64,000 nt of DNA from Bacteroidota bacterium (lineage in GTDB: Bacteria > Bacteroidota > Bacteroidia > Chitinophagales > UBA10324). Both the position numbers and the translations under genes were made by a program. The stretch spans positions 1 to 64,000 of the forward strand of contig BJGQ01000006.1 in NCBI GenBank assembly GCA_014190575.1, read 5' to 3'. The notes under the pieces were generated by a model, which ran no database searches, was not told the origin of the DNA, and was given only the letters and a program-made list of their open reading frames with translations. Below are positions 43,240 through 53,273 of this stretch, piece by piece; the stretch's first letter is position 1, and every line of letters begins with the position of its first letter.

Positions 43240-45090
43240 TCAATTGTGTTTTTCCTTTTCGAGCCACTGCTGCAAAATGATTAAAGTCCATATGCGGTTG
43301 TAGAGGTATTCTTCGCCTGCATTAAACCGCTGTAACAGTTTTTTTACTTCCGGAAAATTTATCACAGCATGTTGCTCCACCATTTCTTTCGATAAATAAA
43401 AATCAACTAAGTGTTTCAATTCTTTTTTCAGCCAGTGTTTTAAAGGAATTGCAAATCCCTGTTTTGGTCGGTCGAAATATTCGCGGGGCACATAATCGTA
43501 CAGTACTTCCTTGAGTAAATATTTTGCTGTTCCGTTTTTCAGTTTCAGATTTTCGTTGAGGTTCAATGCAAATTCCACCACCCGATAATCTAAAAATGGT
43601 GTGCGTGTTTCCAATGAATACTTCATGCTTGCCTGATCTACTTTCACGAGCAAATCATCTTTCAGATAATAATTCAAATCGAACAATGCCTGTGCTTCTT
43701 TCACTGATAAATTTCTTTTCAGTGAAGAAATATTCTGAGCAATTCTGTATTCGTCATTCGGTTTGTTTACCAAAATATTTTCAATTTCGTCAGCAGAAAA
43801 AAAGTATTGCTCTTGCGAAAAAATATGCGAAGGCAGAAATTGTTTGTCGGAATAATTCAGCAGTGCTGCAACTCTTTTATATTTTGAAGGAAGCATAGTT
43901 AGCATTCCGCTTAACGGTTTTCGGAAAGTTTGCAACAAAGGATTCTGCAATCGCTCCGCCCACTTGTATGCACCGTATCCCATAAATAATTCGTCGCCCC
44001 CATCGCCGCTCAAAGTCATGGTTACATGTTGTCGCGCCAATTTCGAAACCAACATGGTTGGTATGGCTGATGAATCGGCATATGGTTCATCATACTGATC
44101 AATAATTTTATCAGCGAGTTCAATGGCTTCGTTGTAGGTGACTATAAATTCGTAGTGTTCTGTATGCAAGTGCCGCGAAATTTTTTTGGCGTATTCACTC
44201 TCGTTAAATCCTGCATCGTTAAATCCAATTGAAAAAGTTTTTACAGGTTCGGCAGAAACAGATTGCGCAATGGCTGTTACCAGACTTGAATCAATTCCTC
44301 CACTCAAAAAAGTTCCGAAGGGGACATCGCTGATCATGCGAAGTTGCACACTGCTGCGCATCAGATTGTTCAATTGATTTTTAGCAGTTGCAAAATCATT
44401 GACTGTTACAGATTCAATTTTTTCTTCTGCTTTCCAGTAGGTTGAAAATTTTATTCCGGTTGCACCAATCTTTGCATACGAGCCGGAAGGAAATTTATAA
44501 ATGCCTTCGTAAATCGTATCTGGTTCGGCGATGTACCCGATGTTCAGATATTGCGCAATTGCTTTCTGATTTTTCTTCAGGTTGTTTTTAAAATCCGGGA
44601 ACTGTAACAGTGCTTTTAATTCAGATGCAAAAACAAATTTTCCATTTTGAAAAGAATAATAAATCGGTTTCACTCCCAAGCGATCGCGGAAAACAGTAAG
44701 TGATTTTTCCTGTTTATCGTAAAGCGCAATAGTGAACATGCCGTTGAACAAGTTCACTGCTTCCGCTCCTTTTTGTGAAAGTAATTCGAGAATCACTTCA
44801 CTATCCGAATGTGTTTTTAAATCAGTTGTTACCTGCGAAGCAATTTCCTGAAAGTTGAAAATCTCTCCGTTGAAAACCATTACATAACGCGAGTTGTGCG
44901 AATACATGGGTTGGTTTGCCGCACTCGACAAATCAATAATGCTCAACCGACGATGACCAAGACCACAATGTTCATCAAAGAAAAATCCATCAGAATCAGG
45001 CCCACGATGCGCAATAGCATCGGTCATTTTTTTCAGCGCGACTTCATCGCTGAATGGTTGAATGGAATAATATCCTGCAATGCCGCACAT
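43240..45090 (-). CDS. asnB: asparagine synthase (glutamine-hydrolysing)
   Basis: This 616-residue AsnB has the Cys2 glutaminase nucleophile in MCGIAGYYS and the motifs IAHRGPDSDGF and GHRRLSIIDLS. The synthetase domain has the ATP pyrophosphatase loop GTFLSGGIDSSLVTAIA and LSGDGGDELFMGYGAYKW. It abuts the GT4 gene upstream (adjacent bases) and precedes GT2. AsnB-type enzymes in glycan clusters often amidate sugar acids or act on other substrates, so the physiological substrate may not be aspartate. Confidence 0.92.
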   Translation of the reverse strand: MCGIAGYYSIQPFSDEVALKKMTDAIAHRGPDSDGFFFDEHCGLGHRRLSIIDLSSAANQPMYSHNSRYVMVFNGEIFNFQEIASQVTTDLKTHSDSEVILELLSQKGAEAVNLFNGMFTIALYDKQEKSLTVFRDRLGVKPIYYSFQNGKFVFASELKALLQFPDFKNNLKKNQKAIAQYLNIGYIAEPDTIYEGIYKFPSGSYAKIGATGIKFSTYWKAEEKIESVTVNDFATAKNQLNNLMRSSVQLRMISDVPFGTFLSGGIDSSLVTAIAQSVSAEPVKTFSIGFNDAGFNESEYAKKISRHLHTEHYEFIVTYNEAIELADKIIDQYDEPYADSSAIPTMLVSKLARQHVTMTLSGDGGDELFMGYGAYKWAERLQNPLLQTFRKPLSGMLTMLPSKYKRVAALLNYSDKQFLPSHIFSQEQYFFSADEIENILVNKPNDEYRIAQNISSLKRNLSVKEAQALFDLNYYLKDDLLVKVDQASMKYSLETRTPFLDYRVVEFALNLNENLKLKNGTAKYLLKEVLYDYVPREYFDRPKQGFAIPLKHWLKKELKHLVDFYLSKEMVEQHAVINFPEVKKLLQRFNAGEEYLYNRIWTLIILQQWLEKEKHN

Positions 45091-46386
45091 TTACCTTTTC
45101 TGATTTTCTTTTAGAAATTTAACCAATTGTTCAGCTTGTTTTTTTCGGGTATAAGACAACACCTTTTCATTATCCGGAGAAATTGTAAAAAGATTTTTCC
45201 CAGATTTCTTTTCCTGTAATTGTTCTAACAAAAATTTTTTCAGTGCTTCAATAGTTTGAAATGTTAATCCTGATTTTGTCTCGTTAATTAATTCACTCAG
45301 CAAACCATTGTCATTGGGTAAAACTAAAATGGGTTTTTTAGCAGCGAGGTAATCATATACTTTGGCGAAAATTGCCTGATAGTTTTTTTCTGAAAATGCA
45401 ATTAAAAAATCTGATTCGACATTGTGCTTTAAAGCTTCGTGCCGGGCTATTCTTGGAGTGGTTTTTAAGTAAGAATTAAGTGTGTTACTGAAATTTTTCA
45501 CCCTTGAATATTGAGTGGGATAGTATTCGAGTCCAATAAAATTCAATTGAATTTCAGCGGATGATATCTTTTTTTCATTGTGTAATTCGAGTAATGCCTG
45601 TAGCAAAAATTCAACCTGCTGACCGGCAGTTAGCGTACCATTATGCGTAAGGGTTAAGGTGGCAGATTGATCAGGCAAATCTAGATTTAAAAATTCTTCA
45701 AAGCCATTATATACTACTTTGAAATTTTTTTTATGCAATTTGCCAAGGGCAGTTCCAAGGTATGGATCGGGCGCAGTAATAAAACTGCAATTTCTTAAAT
45801 ATTTTTTTTCGAAATGAAATTCCCACGATTGCAAAAAACGATTGAGCATATCGCGGTTGTGTCGGGTAACATGATTTAATTTCCATCCATCGCGGAAATC
45901 AGCAACCCATGGAATCCCGAATTCTTTGTGCAATAAATATCCGTACTTGAATAAAATAAATGGCTCTCCTGTAATTAAAATGAAATCCGGTTTTTCGTGT
46001 TGCAAATATTTTCTTGCTTCAAAATACAGTCGCTTGTGTTTATCAAATGAAAATGAAACAAACGAAAACATTTTATAAAACAGTGAAAGCATTTTTCGCC
46101 AAATCCTTTTTTTATCTGCTCCGAATTTCAACAATATTTTTTCTGGAAGCACTAATTCTATTGGAACTCGAATGACTGTGCCTTTTTCTGATTTATCAAT
46201 GATTATTTTTTCTGATGAGGCATTTTTTAAAACATCTTCTGCCCGTTCAATTTTTGCAGTCCATTGCTTAGTTATAACAGTCGGTTCAATTCCATACTCA
46301 TTAAAATAATTAAACCAGCTATAAGGTCGCTGTGCCCCGACAGAATTTAATGGTGGAAAATCATTGCAGATGATGAGTACGCGCAC
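45091..46386 (-). CDS. GT4-family glycosyltransferase
   Basis: From the GTG at 46386 the protein starts MRVLIICNDFPPLNSVGAQRPYSWF and has 431 residues. This is the normal N-terminus of a GT4 enzyme. Other family features are PDFILITGEPFILFKYGYLLHKEFGIPWVADFRDGWKLN and a second Rossmann half with VYDYLAAKKPILVLPNDNG. The frame continues upstream to a TTG at 46425, but that part precedes a -7 promoter box. It is the first gene of the minus-strand glycan cluster. Donor and acceptor are unknown. Confidence 0.85.
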   Translation of the reverse strand: MRVLIICNDFPPLNSVGAQRPYSWFNYFNEYGIEPTVITKQWTAKIERAEDVLKNASSEKIIIDKSEKGTVIRVPIELVLPEKILLKFGADKKRIWRKMLSLFYKMFSFVSFSFDKHKRLYFEARKYLQHEKPDFILITGEPFILFKYGYLLHKEFGIPWVADFRDGWKLNHVTRHNRDMLNRFLQSWEFHFEKKYLRNCSFITAPDPYLGTALGKLHKKNFKVVYNGFEEFLNLDLPDQSATLTLTHNGTLTAGQQVEFLLQALLELHNEKKISSAEIQLNFIGLEYYPTQYSRVKNFSNTLNSYLKTTPRIARHEALKHNVESDFLIAFSEKNYQAIFAKVYDYLAAKKPILVLPNDNGLLSELINETKSGLTFQTIEALKKFLLEQLQEKKSGKNLFTISPDNEKVLSYTRKKQAEQLVKFLKENQKR

Positions 46387-46403
46387 AGAGAAGTTGAGTA
46401 GCG

Positions 46404-46411
46404 CAAAATTA
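46404..46411 (-). promoter_or_regulatory. -7 promoter box TAATTTTG of the GT4/asnB genes
   Basis: On the minus strand TAATTTTG followed by CGC lies 17 nt before the GTG at 46386. It confirms the shorter start. Confidence 0.5.
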
Positions 46412-46463
46412 ATTTTAAAACCCAAAAAGAAATTCTACATTTCGGAATCAAAATTTCTCTGTT

Positions 46464-46922
46464 ATGAAAAAAATATTTTCTCTTTTGCTGGTTTTGAGTA
46501 TTGCGCAATTTGTATTTGCGGACAGCTATCCGGTTTTGAAAGTAGTGCTGAAGGGCGGCATCTCTGGTCGGGTGGAATCAGTTGTGACAGATTTGAAAAA
46601 CAGACCAGGAGCAGGTAGCTGGTGTTTTGATTATGTGCAGCAGACTTTGGGAAATACTGATTTTGAAAATGTGGAGTTTGGTTCTGTTACAAAATTAGAT
46701 GTAACAGATTATCGCATCAGCAATGAACTGCTCGAATATGCGCAGGAGCAAATTAGCGTGAATCACCTTGAAGGAACTTACACTCGCGAAGTGCCGGATG
46801 CAGTTACAGGTTGCAAGAGAGTTTATATGCTTACCTGGAAATCGAAAAATAAATTCGGCGATAAAGGAAGTATTAATGTAATTAAATTAGATTCTCCTTC
46901 CTGTTTGCAATCACTTGTATAA
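46464..46922 (+). CDS. small exported protein of unknown function
   Basis: This 152-residue protein has a clear signal peptide (MKKIFSLLLVLSIAQFVFA, cleaved near residue 19). The mature part has three cysteines (in GSWCFDYV, TGCKRVYM and SPSCLQSL) and a mixed alpha/beta pattern. It has no membrane segment, lipobox or T9SS sorting domain, so it is probably periplasmic. I recognise no family. It is divergent from the glycan cluster. A degenerate box TACATTTC at 46436-46443 may be its promoter. Confidence 0.6.
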   Translation: MKKIFSLLLVLSIAQFVFADSYPVLKVVLKGGISGRVESVVTDLKNRPGAGSWCFDYVQQTLGNTDFENVEFGSVTKLDVTDYRISNELLEYAQEQISVNHLEGTYTREVPDAVTGCKRVYMLTWKSKNKFGDKGSINVIKLDSPSCLQSLV

Positions 46923-47010
46923 TGAATTTTGGTATATTCAAACTGCCTAGATTTATTGAAACTTAACAATCAAAAAACTTTGTATTTTGAATTCTTCTTA
47001 TTAAGAAAAT

Positions 47011-49857
47011 CTAACTAGCAACTTCTTCCATGTAACTTTCAACTGGCGGACAAACACAAATTAAATTTCGGTCGCCATGGGTATCGTTAATGCGTGATAC
47101 TGAAGCCCAAAATTTATTTTTCATAACATAAGGCAATGGAAATGCAGCGCGTGAGCGGGAGTAAGGATGATTCCATTCATCTGCAATTACTACAGCAGTC
47201 GTGTGCGGTGCATTGTGCAATAAATTATCGTCTTTGTCTGCAGTGCCATCTGCAATTTCCATAATTTCTTTTTTGATAGAAATTAATGCGTGACAGAAAC
47301 GGTCGAGTTCTTCTTTGTCTTCGCTCTCTGTTGGTTCAATCATCAAAGTGCCGGCAACAGGGAACGAAACAGTTGGTGCATGAAAACTATAATCCATTAA
47401 TCGCTTGGCAATATCTCCAACTTCAATTCCGTATTTTTTAAACTCACGCATGTCTACAATCATTTCGTGTGCGCATCTGCCATTAGAACCTTGAAATAAA
47501 ATATTGAATTCTTTTTCGAGAATGCTCTTCATGTAATTTGCATTCAGGATTGCATATCGTGTTGCATCAGCACAACCATCAGCACCTAATAATCTGATAT
47601 ATCCATAGGAAATTAATAGAATTGAAGCGCTTCCCCATGGTGCAGAACTCACAGAATGAATTGCTTTTTCACCACCTGTTTTTACGACAGGGTGCCCAGG
47701 TAAGTAAGGAGCTAATTTTTTATTTACACAAATAGGGCCCATTCCCGGGCCACCACCACCATGTGGAATTGCAAAAGTTTTATGCAGGTTAATGTGATTT
47801 ACATCGGCACCAATTGCAGAAGGAGAAGTTAGCCCAACCTGTGCATTCATGTTCGCACCATCCATGTAAACCAATCCACCATTTGCATGAGTGATTGCAC
47901 AAATTTCATTTATGCTTTCTTCAAACACACCGTGCGTTGAAGGATAAGTTACCATCAGACAAGCCAAATCATTTTTATGTTCTTCAGCTTTTTGTTTTAA
48001 ATCGGCAACATCAATGTTTCCTTTCTCATCGCACTTGGTTACAATAACTTTCATTCCGGCCATCACAGCACTGGCAGGATTTGTTCCGTGAGCTGAAGAT
48101 GGAATAAGCGCAACATTCCGATGACTTTCATTTCTGTCTTTGTGATAGGCCATGATTACAAGCAGACCTGCATACTCGCCTTGCGCCCCTGAATTCGGTT
48201 GCAATGAACAGGCATCGAAACCGGTGATTGCACATAAATAATTTTCGAGTTGCGAAATAATTTCAGTGTATCCTTTTGTTTGTTCTGCAGGGGCGAATGG
48301 ATGAATGGAAGAAAATTCAGGCCAACTCAATGGCATCATTTCAGTTGCTGCATTCAGTTTCATTGTACAACTTCCCAATGAAATCATAGAAGTGTTTAGC
48401 GAAAGGTCTTTGTTCTCCAATTGTTTTAAGTAACGCATCATCTGCGATTCAGAATGATGGCGGTTGAAAACAGGATGTGTTAAATAAGTTGAATCTCTTT
48501 TTAGTGAAGCAGGAATATTTTTTAATTCCGAAGAAATATTTATTTCAGTTGATGAAGAAAAAACTTTCAGAATATCCTGAACATCTTTTTCAGTGGTTGT
48601 TTCATCCAAAGAAATTCCAATGTGAGTCGCATCAATAATTCTGAAATTGATTTCGTTTTTTGATGCTGCAGCTTTTATTGAATTTGAGTCTGAAACTTCA
48701 ACATAAACAGTATCGAAGAAATTTTTATTCAGAATTTTTACTCCGGAAATTTTTGAAAGAGAATTAGAAAGCGATTGTGTTAGAGTAGAAATTTTAGTTG
48801 CAATATTTTTCAATCCGTCAGTACCATGATATATAGCATAAGCAGCAGCCATGTTTGCAAGCAAGGCTTGTGCAGTACAAATGTTTGAAGTTGCTTTTTC
48901 TCTTCTGATGTGTTGCTCTCGTGTTTGCAAACTCATACGAAAAGCAGGTTGGCCTTGAGCATCGATTGAAACCCCGATTATGCGTCCCGGCATTAATCGT
49001 TTGTATTCATCTTTAGCAGCAAAGAAAGCTGCATGTGGGCCACCAAATCCGAGGGGTACACCAAATCGTTGTGCTGAACCAATAGCAATATCAGCCCCTA
49101 ATTCTCCTGGAGATTTTAATAAAGTTAATGCAAGCAAGTCGGTCGCCATTACCACTTTCACTCCGCATTTATTGGCTTCTTCTATCAATGAAGAATAATC
49201 ATTTACCCCACCAAATGAATCCGGGTACTGAACAATGCACCCAAAAACTTTTTCGTTGAAATTAAATTTATCGGGGGATGAAATCACCAATTCAATATCT
49301 AACGGAAGTGCTCGTGTTTTTAAAATATCTATTGTTTGAGGGAAACAATTATCAGCAACGAGAAAAACATTTTTTGTTTCTTCTTTTCCATTTGAATGAT
49401 ATACCAAAGTCATTGCTTCACTAGCAGCAGTTCCTTCATCCAACAATGATGCATTACTAACCGGTAAGCCAGTTAAATCGCAGACCATGGTTTGGTAATT
49501 CAACAACATTTCTAATCTGCCTTGTGCAATCTCAGCCTGATAGGGTGTATACTGCGTGTACCATCCGGGATTTTCAAAAATATTCCTAAGGATTACTGAA
49601 GGAGTGATTGTATTATAATATCCCATTCCAATAAAAGAACGAAACACTTTATTTTCTGAAGCAAATATTTTCATCATCTTCAAATACTCAAATTCACTAA
49701 GCGCTTCAGGAAGTTTTAATTTTTTATCAGTAAGAATTGAAGCAGGAATTGTTTCCTTTATCAGTTGGTTGAGTGAGGAAACACCAATTGCATGAAGCAT
49801 TTCCGTGGTTTCATTTTTATTTGGCCCAATATGACGGTGGAAAAAAGAACTTGACAT
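47011..49857 (-). CDS. gcvP: glycine dehydrogenase (decarboxylating), P protein
   Basis: GcvP decarboxylates glycine and passes the aminomethyl group to the H protein of the glycine cleavage system. The 948 residues correspond to the fused single-chain form. The N-terminal half has FFHRHIGP and [16 protein letters not shown]. The C-terminal half has the pyridoxal phosphate lysine in [19 protein letters not shown] (about residue 692) preceded by the glycine-rich GAQGEYAGL. The genes gcvT and gcvH are not adjacent. The upstream region has a good -7 box. Confidence 0.96.
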   Translation of the reverse strand: MSSSFFHRHIGPNKNETTEMLHAIGVSSLNQLIKETIPASILTDKKLKLPEALSEFEYLKMMKIFASENKVFRSFIGMGYYNTITPSVILRNIFENPGWYTQYTPYQAEIAQGRLEMLLNYQTMVCDLTGLPVSNASLLDEGTAASEAMTLVYHSNGKEETKNVFLVADNCFPQTIDILKTRALPLDIELVISSPDKFNFNEKVFGCIVQYPDSFGGVNDYSSLIEEANKCGVKVVMATDLLALTLLKSPGELGADIAIGSAQRFGVPLGFGGPHAAFFAAKDEYKRLMPGRIIGVSIDAQGQPAFRMSLQTREQHIRREKATSNICTAQALLANMAAAYAIYHGTDGLKNIATKISTLTQSLSNSLSKISGVKILNKNFFDTVYVEVSDSNSIKAAASKNEINFRIIDATHIGISLDETTTEKDVQDILKVFSSSTEINISSELKNIPASLKRDSTYLTHPVFNRHHSESQMMRYLKQLENKDLSLNTSMISLGSCTMKLNAATEMMPLSWPEFSSIHPFAPAEQTKGYTEIISQLENYLCAITGFDACSLQPNSGAQGEYAGLLVIMAYHKDRNESHRNVALIPSSAHGTNPASAVMAGMKVIVTKCDEKGNIDVADLKQKAEEHKNDLACLMVTYPSTHGVFEESINEICAITHANGGLVYMDGANMNAQVGLTSPSAIGADVNHINLHKTFAIPHGGGGPGMGPICVNKKLAPYLPGHPVVKTGGEKAIHSVSSAPWGSASILLISYGYIRLLGADGCADATRYAILNANYMKSILEKEFNILFQGSNGRCAHEMIVDMREFKKYGIEVGDIAKRLMDYSFHAPTVSFPVAGTLMIEPTESEDKEELDRFCHALISIKKEIMEIADGTADKDDNLLHNAPHTTAVVIADEWNHPYSRSRAAFPLPYVMKNKFWASVSRINDTHGDRNLICVCPPVESYMEEVAS

Positions 49858-49905
49858 TTTTATAATTAGATTTTAGTATGATTTAACTTGGTTTTTCAAG
49901 AGACG

Positions 49906-49913
49906 CAAATGTA
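49906..49913 (-). promoter_or_regulatory. -7 promoter box TACATTTG of gcvP
   Basis: On the minus strand TACATTTG followed by CGTC lies 48 nt before the ATG at 49857, leaving a leader of about 40 nt. I see no glycine riboswitch fold in this short leader. Confidence 0.55.
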
Positions 49914-50056
49914 ACGGACAAATGACAATTTTGAGGGCAATAAAAACATACGAATGCCGTTATTCACAACACTCTAACATACCGCTTGTTAAAAATTTAA
50001 AGAATTAGGGTTACTTTTAGTGCCGCTATAGTTACTTTTAAAAAAAATTAAAAATC

Positions 50057-50632
50057 ATGTTTTGTGACTACTGTAAAGTTTTAGGTGTAGAACACAATGC
50101 CAGCGACATGGAAATTAAGCTGGCATTTAGAAAACGGGCAAAGGATACTCACCCTGAATTTAATTCTGCATCAGATGCGGAACAACAATTCATAACTTTG
50201 AATGAAGCATATGACATTCTTATACATCATAAAACCCGTGAACTTTTTGAAGAAGATTTGAATACCTATCATAACCCTGAAGCTTATCCTCCATATAAAC
50301 ATTGGATTATTGTTGCTAGGGAAAGAGCTACAGTTCACTCAAGACTTCCATATAAAGAATTCACTCGAACTAAGTTTTATCAAGGTACTCATACATCTCC
50401 TTATCTTCTTTTTGTCGCTGAGTTTGTTGCTTCTATTGTATTAATTCTTGTCCCTTATGTTTTAATGGTAAGAGATGACAGCAGAATCCTTGGTGTTTTT
50501 TCACTTTTTATTGCTTTGCCAGCCGGAATTTTTATGTTGGTTCAGGCATTGTCAGGTTTTTCTGCAATGAAAAAATTTAAATCTACAGGAAAAATCAGTA
50601 AAAAGGGTGATACTAAAATTCAGAAAACCTGA
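50057..50632 (+). CDS. membrane-anchored J-domain protein with HPE in place of HPD
   Basis: The first 65 or so residues form a J domain: YCKVLGVEHNASDMEIKLAF (helices I-II), the loop THPEFN and then EQQFITLNEAYDIL (helix III). The invariant HPD tripeptide that activates DnaK is HPE here (H32-P33-E34). The C-terminal half has two membrane helices (about 115-140 and 147-170) and a basic tail. Type III J proteins recruit Hsp70 to particular sites, in this case the inner membrane. The Asp-to-Glu change suggests weakened or no DnaK stimulation. It is not next to dnaK or grpE. Confidence 0.8.
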   Translation: MFCDYCKVLGVEHNASDMEIKLAFRKRAKDTHPEFNSASDAEQQFITLNEAYDILIHHKTRELFEEDLNTYHNPEAYPPYKHWIIVARERATVHSRLPYKEFTRTKFYQGTHTSPYLLFVAEFVASIVLILVPYVLMVRDDSRILGVFSLFIALPAGIFMLVQALSGFSAMKKFKSTGKISKKGDTKIQKT

Positions 50633-50686
50633 GCAATATTTTTTTAATTTCTATTCAGATACATTTACCGCTGCATAATTTTTCTA

Positions 50687-51331
50687 ATGGCATTTAAAAG
50701 AGCATTGATACTCTTCCTCTTTGTTTTTCTATTTTTTTCTTTTTCATCGCGAGCTCAAAACAGAAAAGTAATTCAGTTTAGTGGAGTCATTTATTCAGCT
50801 GATACTGCGCATCGGTCAATACCATTTGCAACAGTATATGATTATACATTAGGAAATATTGCGATCAGCAACTTTACTGGTTTTTTTAGTTTGGTTGGAT
50901 ATGAAGGCGATACCATTTACTTTTCTACTGTCGGATTTAAAACCCAAGAGTTTATTATTCCGATTGGAAATGAAACAGAAAAATTTACAGCCAACTTTTT
51001 TTTAGCACCAACTTTTTACATGTTACCTGAAGCGATTGTTTATCCATGGGGTTCGCGCGATCAGTTTCCGTATGCATTTATTCATACTCCAATTCCGGAT
51101 GATGATTTGGAAAGGGCCAGAAAAAATCTTAATCCAGATTATTTGCGGTCACTTTCTTTAGCACAAGGCTCCGACCCGAATATTAATGCAAGAATGGTGA
51201 TGAATAATTATTCGCAGACTTTATATTATTACGGACAAGCTCATCCAATCAGTTTATTAAATGCCTTTGCCTGGAGTCAGTTTATCAGTGATTTGAAAAG
51301 CGGGAAGTATAAAAATCCGAATAAGAAATAG
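50687..51331 (+). CDS. exported protein with CarboxypepD_reg-like domain
   Basis: This 214-residue protein has a signal peptide (about 1-23, ending SSRAQ). It then has a carboxypeptidase-regulatory-like Ig domain: IQFSGVIYSADTAHRSIPFATV, then GNIAISNFTGFFSLV and YFSTVGFKTQEFII. This is the domain found at the N-terminus of TonB-dependent receptors, here without a barrel. A C-terminal region of about 90 residues has no known motif. Such small proteins are common in Bacteroidota and of unknown role in the periplasm or outer membrane. Confidence 0.75.
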   Translation: MAFKRALILFLFVFLFFSFSSRAQNRKVIQFSGVIYSADTAHRSIPFATVYDYTLGNIAISNFTGFFSLVGYEGDTIYFSTVGFKTQEFIIPIGNETEKFTANFFLAPTFYMLPEAIVYPWGSRDQFPYAFIHTPIPDDDLERARKNLNPDYLRSLSLAQGSDPNINARMVMNNYSQTLYYYGQAHPISLLNAFAWSQFISDLKSGKYKNPNKK

Positions 51332-51411
51332 TAGGTAGTTTTTTGGTGTCAGCAATTAATTATTTGCAATTTGAAAATTCAAATATTACAATCGGGGTTA
51401 AAATCTTTGGT

Positions 51412-52005
51412 TTATTTTTTAACCGGAAATTTCATTTTATAGTCCACCTTAACATCCCCTTTTGAAATTCGTTCGAGTTTATTCTTCAGCAATCTTTTTT
51501 TCAAAGGCTTTAATAAATCGGTAAATAATATTCCTTCGATGTGATCGTATTCATGTTGAATTACTCGACCTGTTAAACCGGAAAATATTTCGCGATGCTT
51601 TTTAAAATTAACATCCATGTATTCAATATCAATTTCGTCGGGCCGTAAAACATCTTCTCGAATGTTCGGAATGCTTAAACAACCTTCGGTGTAATACCAT
51701 TCTTCACCAACACGCGAATGAATTTTTGCATTGATAAAAACCTGTGTCACGCCTTTCTCACCAGCAAAATCATTTTCTGATTGATCTTCTTCCTCTTCCA
51801 TTTTTTTTAGAATAAAATCGCTGTCTACCAAAAAAAGACGAATCGGTAAATTTATTTGTGGCGCCGCCAATCCAATGCCGGAAGCATTGTACATGGTGTC
51901 CCACATGTTTGAAATGATCTCAGCAAGATTCGGGTAAAGTGCATCGATGTCTGAACTTCTTTTTCGTAAAACAGGATCGCCGTAAGCGGTTATCGGTAAA
52001 ATCAT
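51412..52005 (-). CDS. def: peptide deformylase
   Basis: Def removes the formyl group from the N-terminal Met of new proteins. All three family motifs are present in the 197 residues: GIGLAAPQI, EGCLSIP (metal-binding Cys) and QHEYDHIEG (HExxH metal-binding and catalytic Glu). An acidic insert (KMEEEEDQSEND) lies between motifs one and two. It is the last gene of the operon DUF1573-ubiA-yqgF-def, with a 4-nt overlap with yqgF. Confidence 0.96.
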   Translation of the reverse strand: MILPITAYGDPVLRKRSSDIDALYPNLAEIISNMWDTMYNASGIGLAAPQINLPIRLFLVDSDFILKKMEEEEDQSENDFAGEKGVTQVFINAKIHSRVGEEWYYTEGCLSIPNIREDVLRPDEIDIEYMDVNFKKHREIFSGLTGRVIQHEYDHIEGILFTDLLKPLKKRLLKNKLERISKGDVKVDYKMKFPVKK

Positions 52006-52418
52006 TTAGGGTAGGTGTCAAGAAAAGTTTGCAAAATAATAGCAGCACTCACTTTATCAACTAAGTTTTTATCCTGTCTCTTCATTTTTCCAATCCCACT
52101 ATTCAAAATTATTGCTGAAGCCATTTTCGAAGTAAATCGCTCATCAACTTTGTGAACTGGAATTAATGGAAATTCTTTTTGAAGAATCAGAATAAATGCA
52201 TTCACTTTTGGACTTAATTTATTGTCTTCGTTTCGTAAGGTCTTCGGATCGCCAATCACAAATACTTCTACCGGTTCTTTTCTGCAATAATCTTTTAAAA
52301 AATTTAATACCTCGTGAGTTGGAACAGTTGTGAGTGAAGAAGAAATAATTTTTGATAAATCAGTCACTGCAATACCAACTCTTTTTTCTCCGAAATCAAT
52401 TCCTAATAATCTCCCCAT
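52002..52418 (-). CDS. yqgF: YqgF/RuvX family RNase H-fold nuclease
   Basis: This 138-residue protein has the RNase H-like motifs LGIDFGEKRVGIAVTD (first catalytic Asp), FVIGDPKTLRNE, VDERFTSKMA (second acidic site) and a late Asp in KNLVDKVSAAIILQTFLD. The family is essential in many bacteria and acts in rRNA 5'-end processing, with a proposed Holliday junction role. It abuts ubiA and overlaps def. Confidence 0.92.
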   Translation of the reverse strand: MGRLLGIDFGEKRVGIAVTDLSKIISSSLTTVPTHEVLNFLKDYCRKEPVEVFVIGDPKTLRNEDNKLSPKVNAFILILQKEFPLIPVHKVDERFTSKMASAIILNSGIGKMKRQDKNLVDKVSAAIILQTFLDTYPK

Positions 52419-53270
52419 TTATTTCAGGTATAAATCTGTGAGTACAAAAATTGAAAATACAATGCTGGCAATTCCGTTGGTAGTAGCGAAAGCAATATTC
52501 ACTTTACTTAAATCTTCGGGCCTCACTAATTTTTGTTGATAAATTAGCAACATAATAAATATGAAAGCTCCGATCCAGTAACTGATTCCGAAATTTCCGG
52601 AGTATCCTGCAATTAACATTACAGATGCAGAAATTAAATGAAGGCATCGCGAAAATGTAAGGGCATTTTTTTTCCCTAACCAAACCGGAATGCTGAACAA
52701 TTTTTCTTTTCGGTCAAATTCTTCATCCTGCAAAGCATAAATAATATCGAAACCCGAAACCCAACTCATCACAACAAAAGAAAATAAAACCGGCAGTAAA
52801 CTGAATGTTCCTGTCACAGCGAGATATGCGCCTATAGGGGCAAGTGATAATCCAAGACCTAAAAACAAATGTGCAAGTGGGGTAAATCGCTTTGTGTAAC
52901 TATAACCAAGTACAACGATTAAGGCAATGGGAGATAAATAAAAACACAACGGATTAATAAACCAGGTGATAACAACAAAAAGAAATGAAAAGAATAGAAC
53001 AAACACAAATGCTGATGTTGAAGAAATTTTCCCCGCAGGAATTTCTCTGGTTGCCGTGCGAGGGTTTTTTGCATCAATCATTCTGTCTGCAAAACGATTG
53101 AACCCCATTGCCGCGCTTCGTGCACAAACCATACATGCAACAACAAGTAAAAAAATTTTCCAACTAAAAAAATATTCTTCCTTTGAAATTGCCAGAAAAT
53201 ATCCAATCACTGCAAAGGGTAATGCGAATACAGTATGGCTGAATTTTATAAACGAAAAATATTTTTTCAT
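52419..53270 (-). CDS. UbiA-family prenyltransferase (MqnP/UbiA-like)
   Basis: This 283-residue protein has about eight or nine membrane helices. It carries both aspartate-rich prenyl-diphosphate motifs: GFNRFADRMIDAKNPRTATREIPAG (NxxxDxxxD) and GFDIIYALQDEEFDRKE (DxxxD). The RTxxREIPAG context is typical of the UbiA-like subgroup linked to menaquinone made by the futalosine route (MqnP). It would attach an isoprenoid chain to an aromatic quinone precursor at the inner membrane. No other mqn or men genes are in the window. Confidence 0.85.
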   Translation of the reverse strand: MKKYFSFIKFSHTVFALPFAVIGYFLAISKEEYFFSWKIFLLVVACMVCARSAAMGFNRFADRMIDAKNPRTATREIPAGKISSTSAFVFVLFFSFLFVVITWFINPLCFYLSPIALIVVLGYSYTKRFTPLAHLFLGLGLSLAPIGAYLAVTGTFSLLPVLFSFVVMSWVSGFDIIYALQDEEFDRKEKLFSIPVWLGKKNALTFSRCLHLISASVMLIAGYSGNFGISYWIGAFIFIMLLIYQQKLVRPEDLSKVNIAFATTNGIASIVFSIFVLTDLYLK

Positions 53271-53273
53271 CTT

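Noticed and set aside
43566-43898. 110-codon open frame antisense to asnB
   Set aside because: A shadow of the conserved synthetase domain.
46387-46425. Upstream extension of the GT4 gene from TTG 46425
   Set aside because: The extension spans the TAATTTTG box, and homologous sequence starts at the GTG at 46386.
49858-49905. Glycine riboswitch before gcvP
   Set aside because: The leader is only about 40 nt and shows no paired aptamer folds.
50009-50042. Imperfect repeat of GTTACTTTTA upstream of the J-domain gene
   Set aside because: Two short copies in AT-rich DNA; each is one base from TAnnTTTG, but neither has a matching -33 element, so I do not call a promoter or operator.
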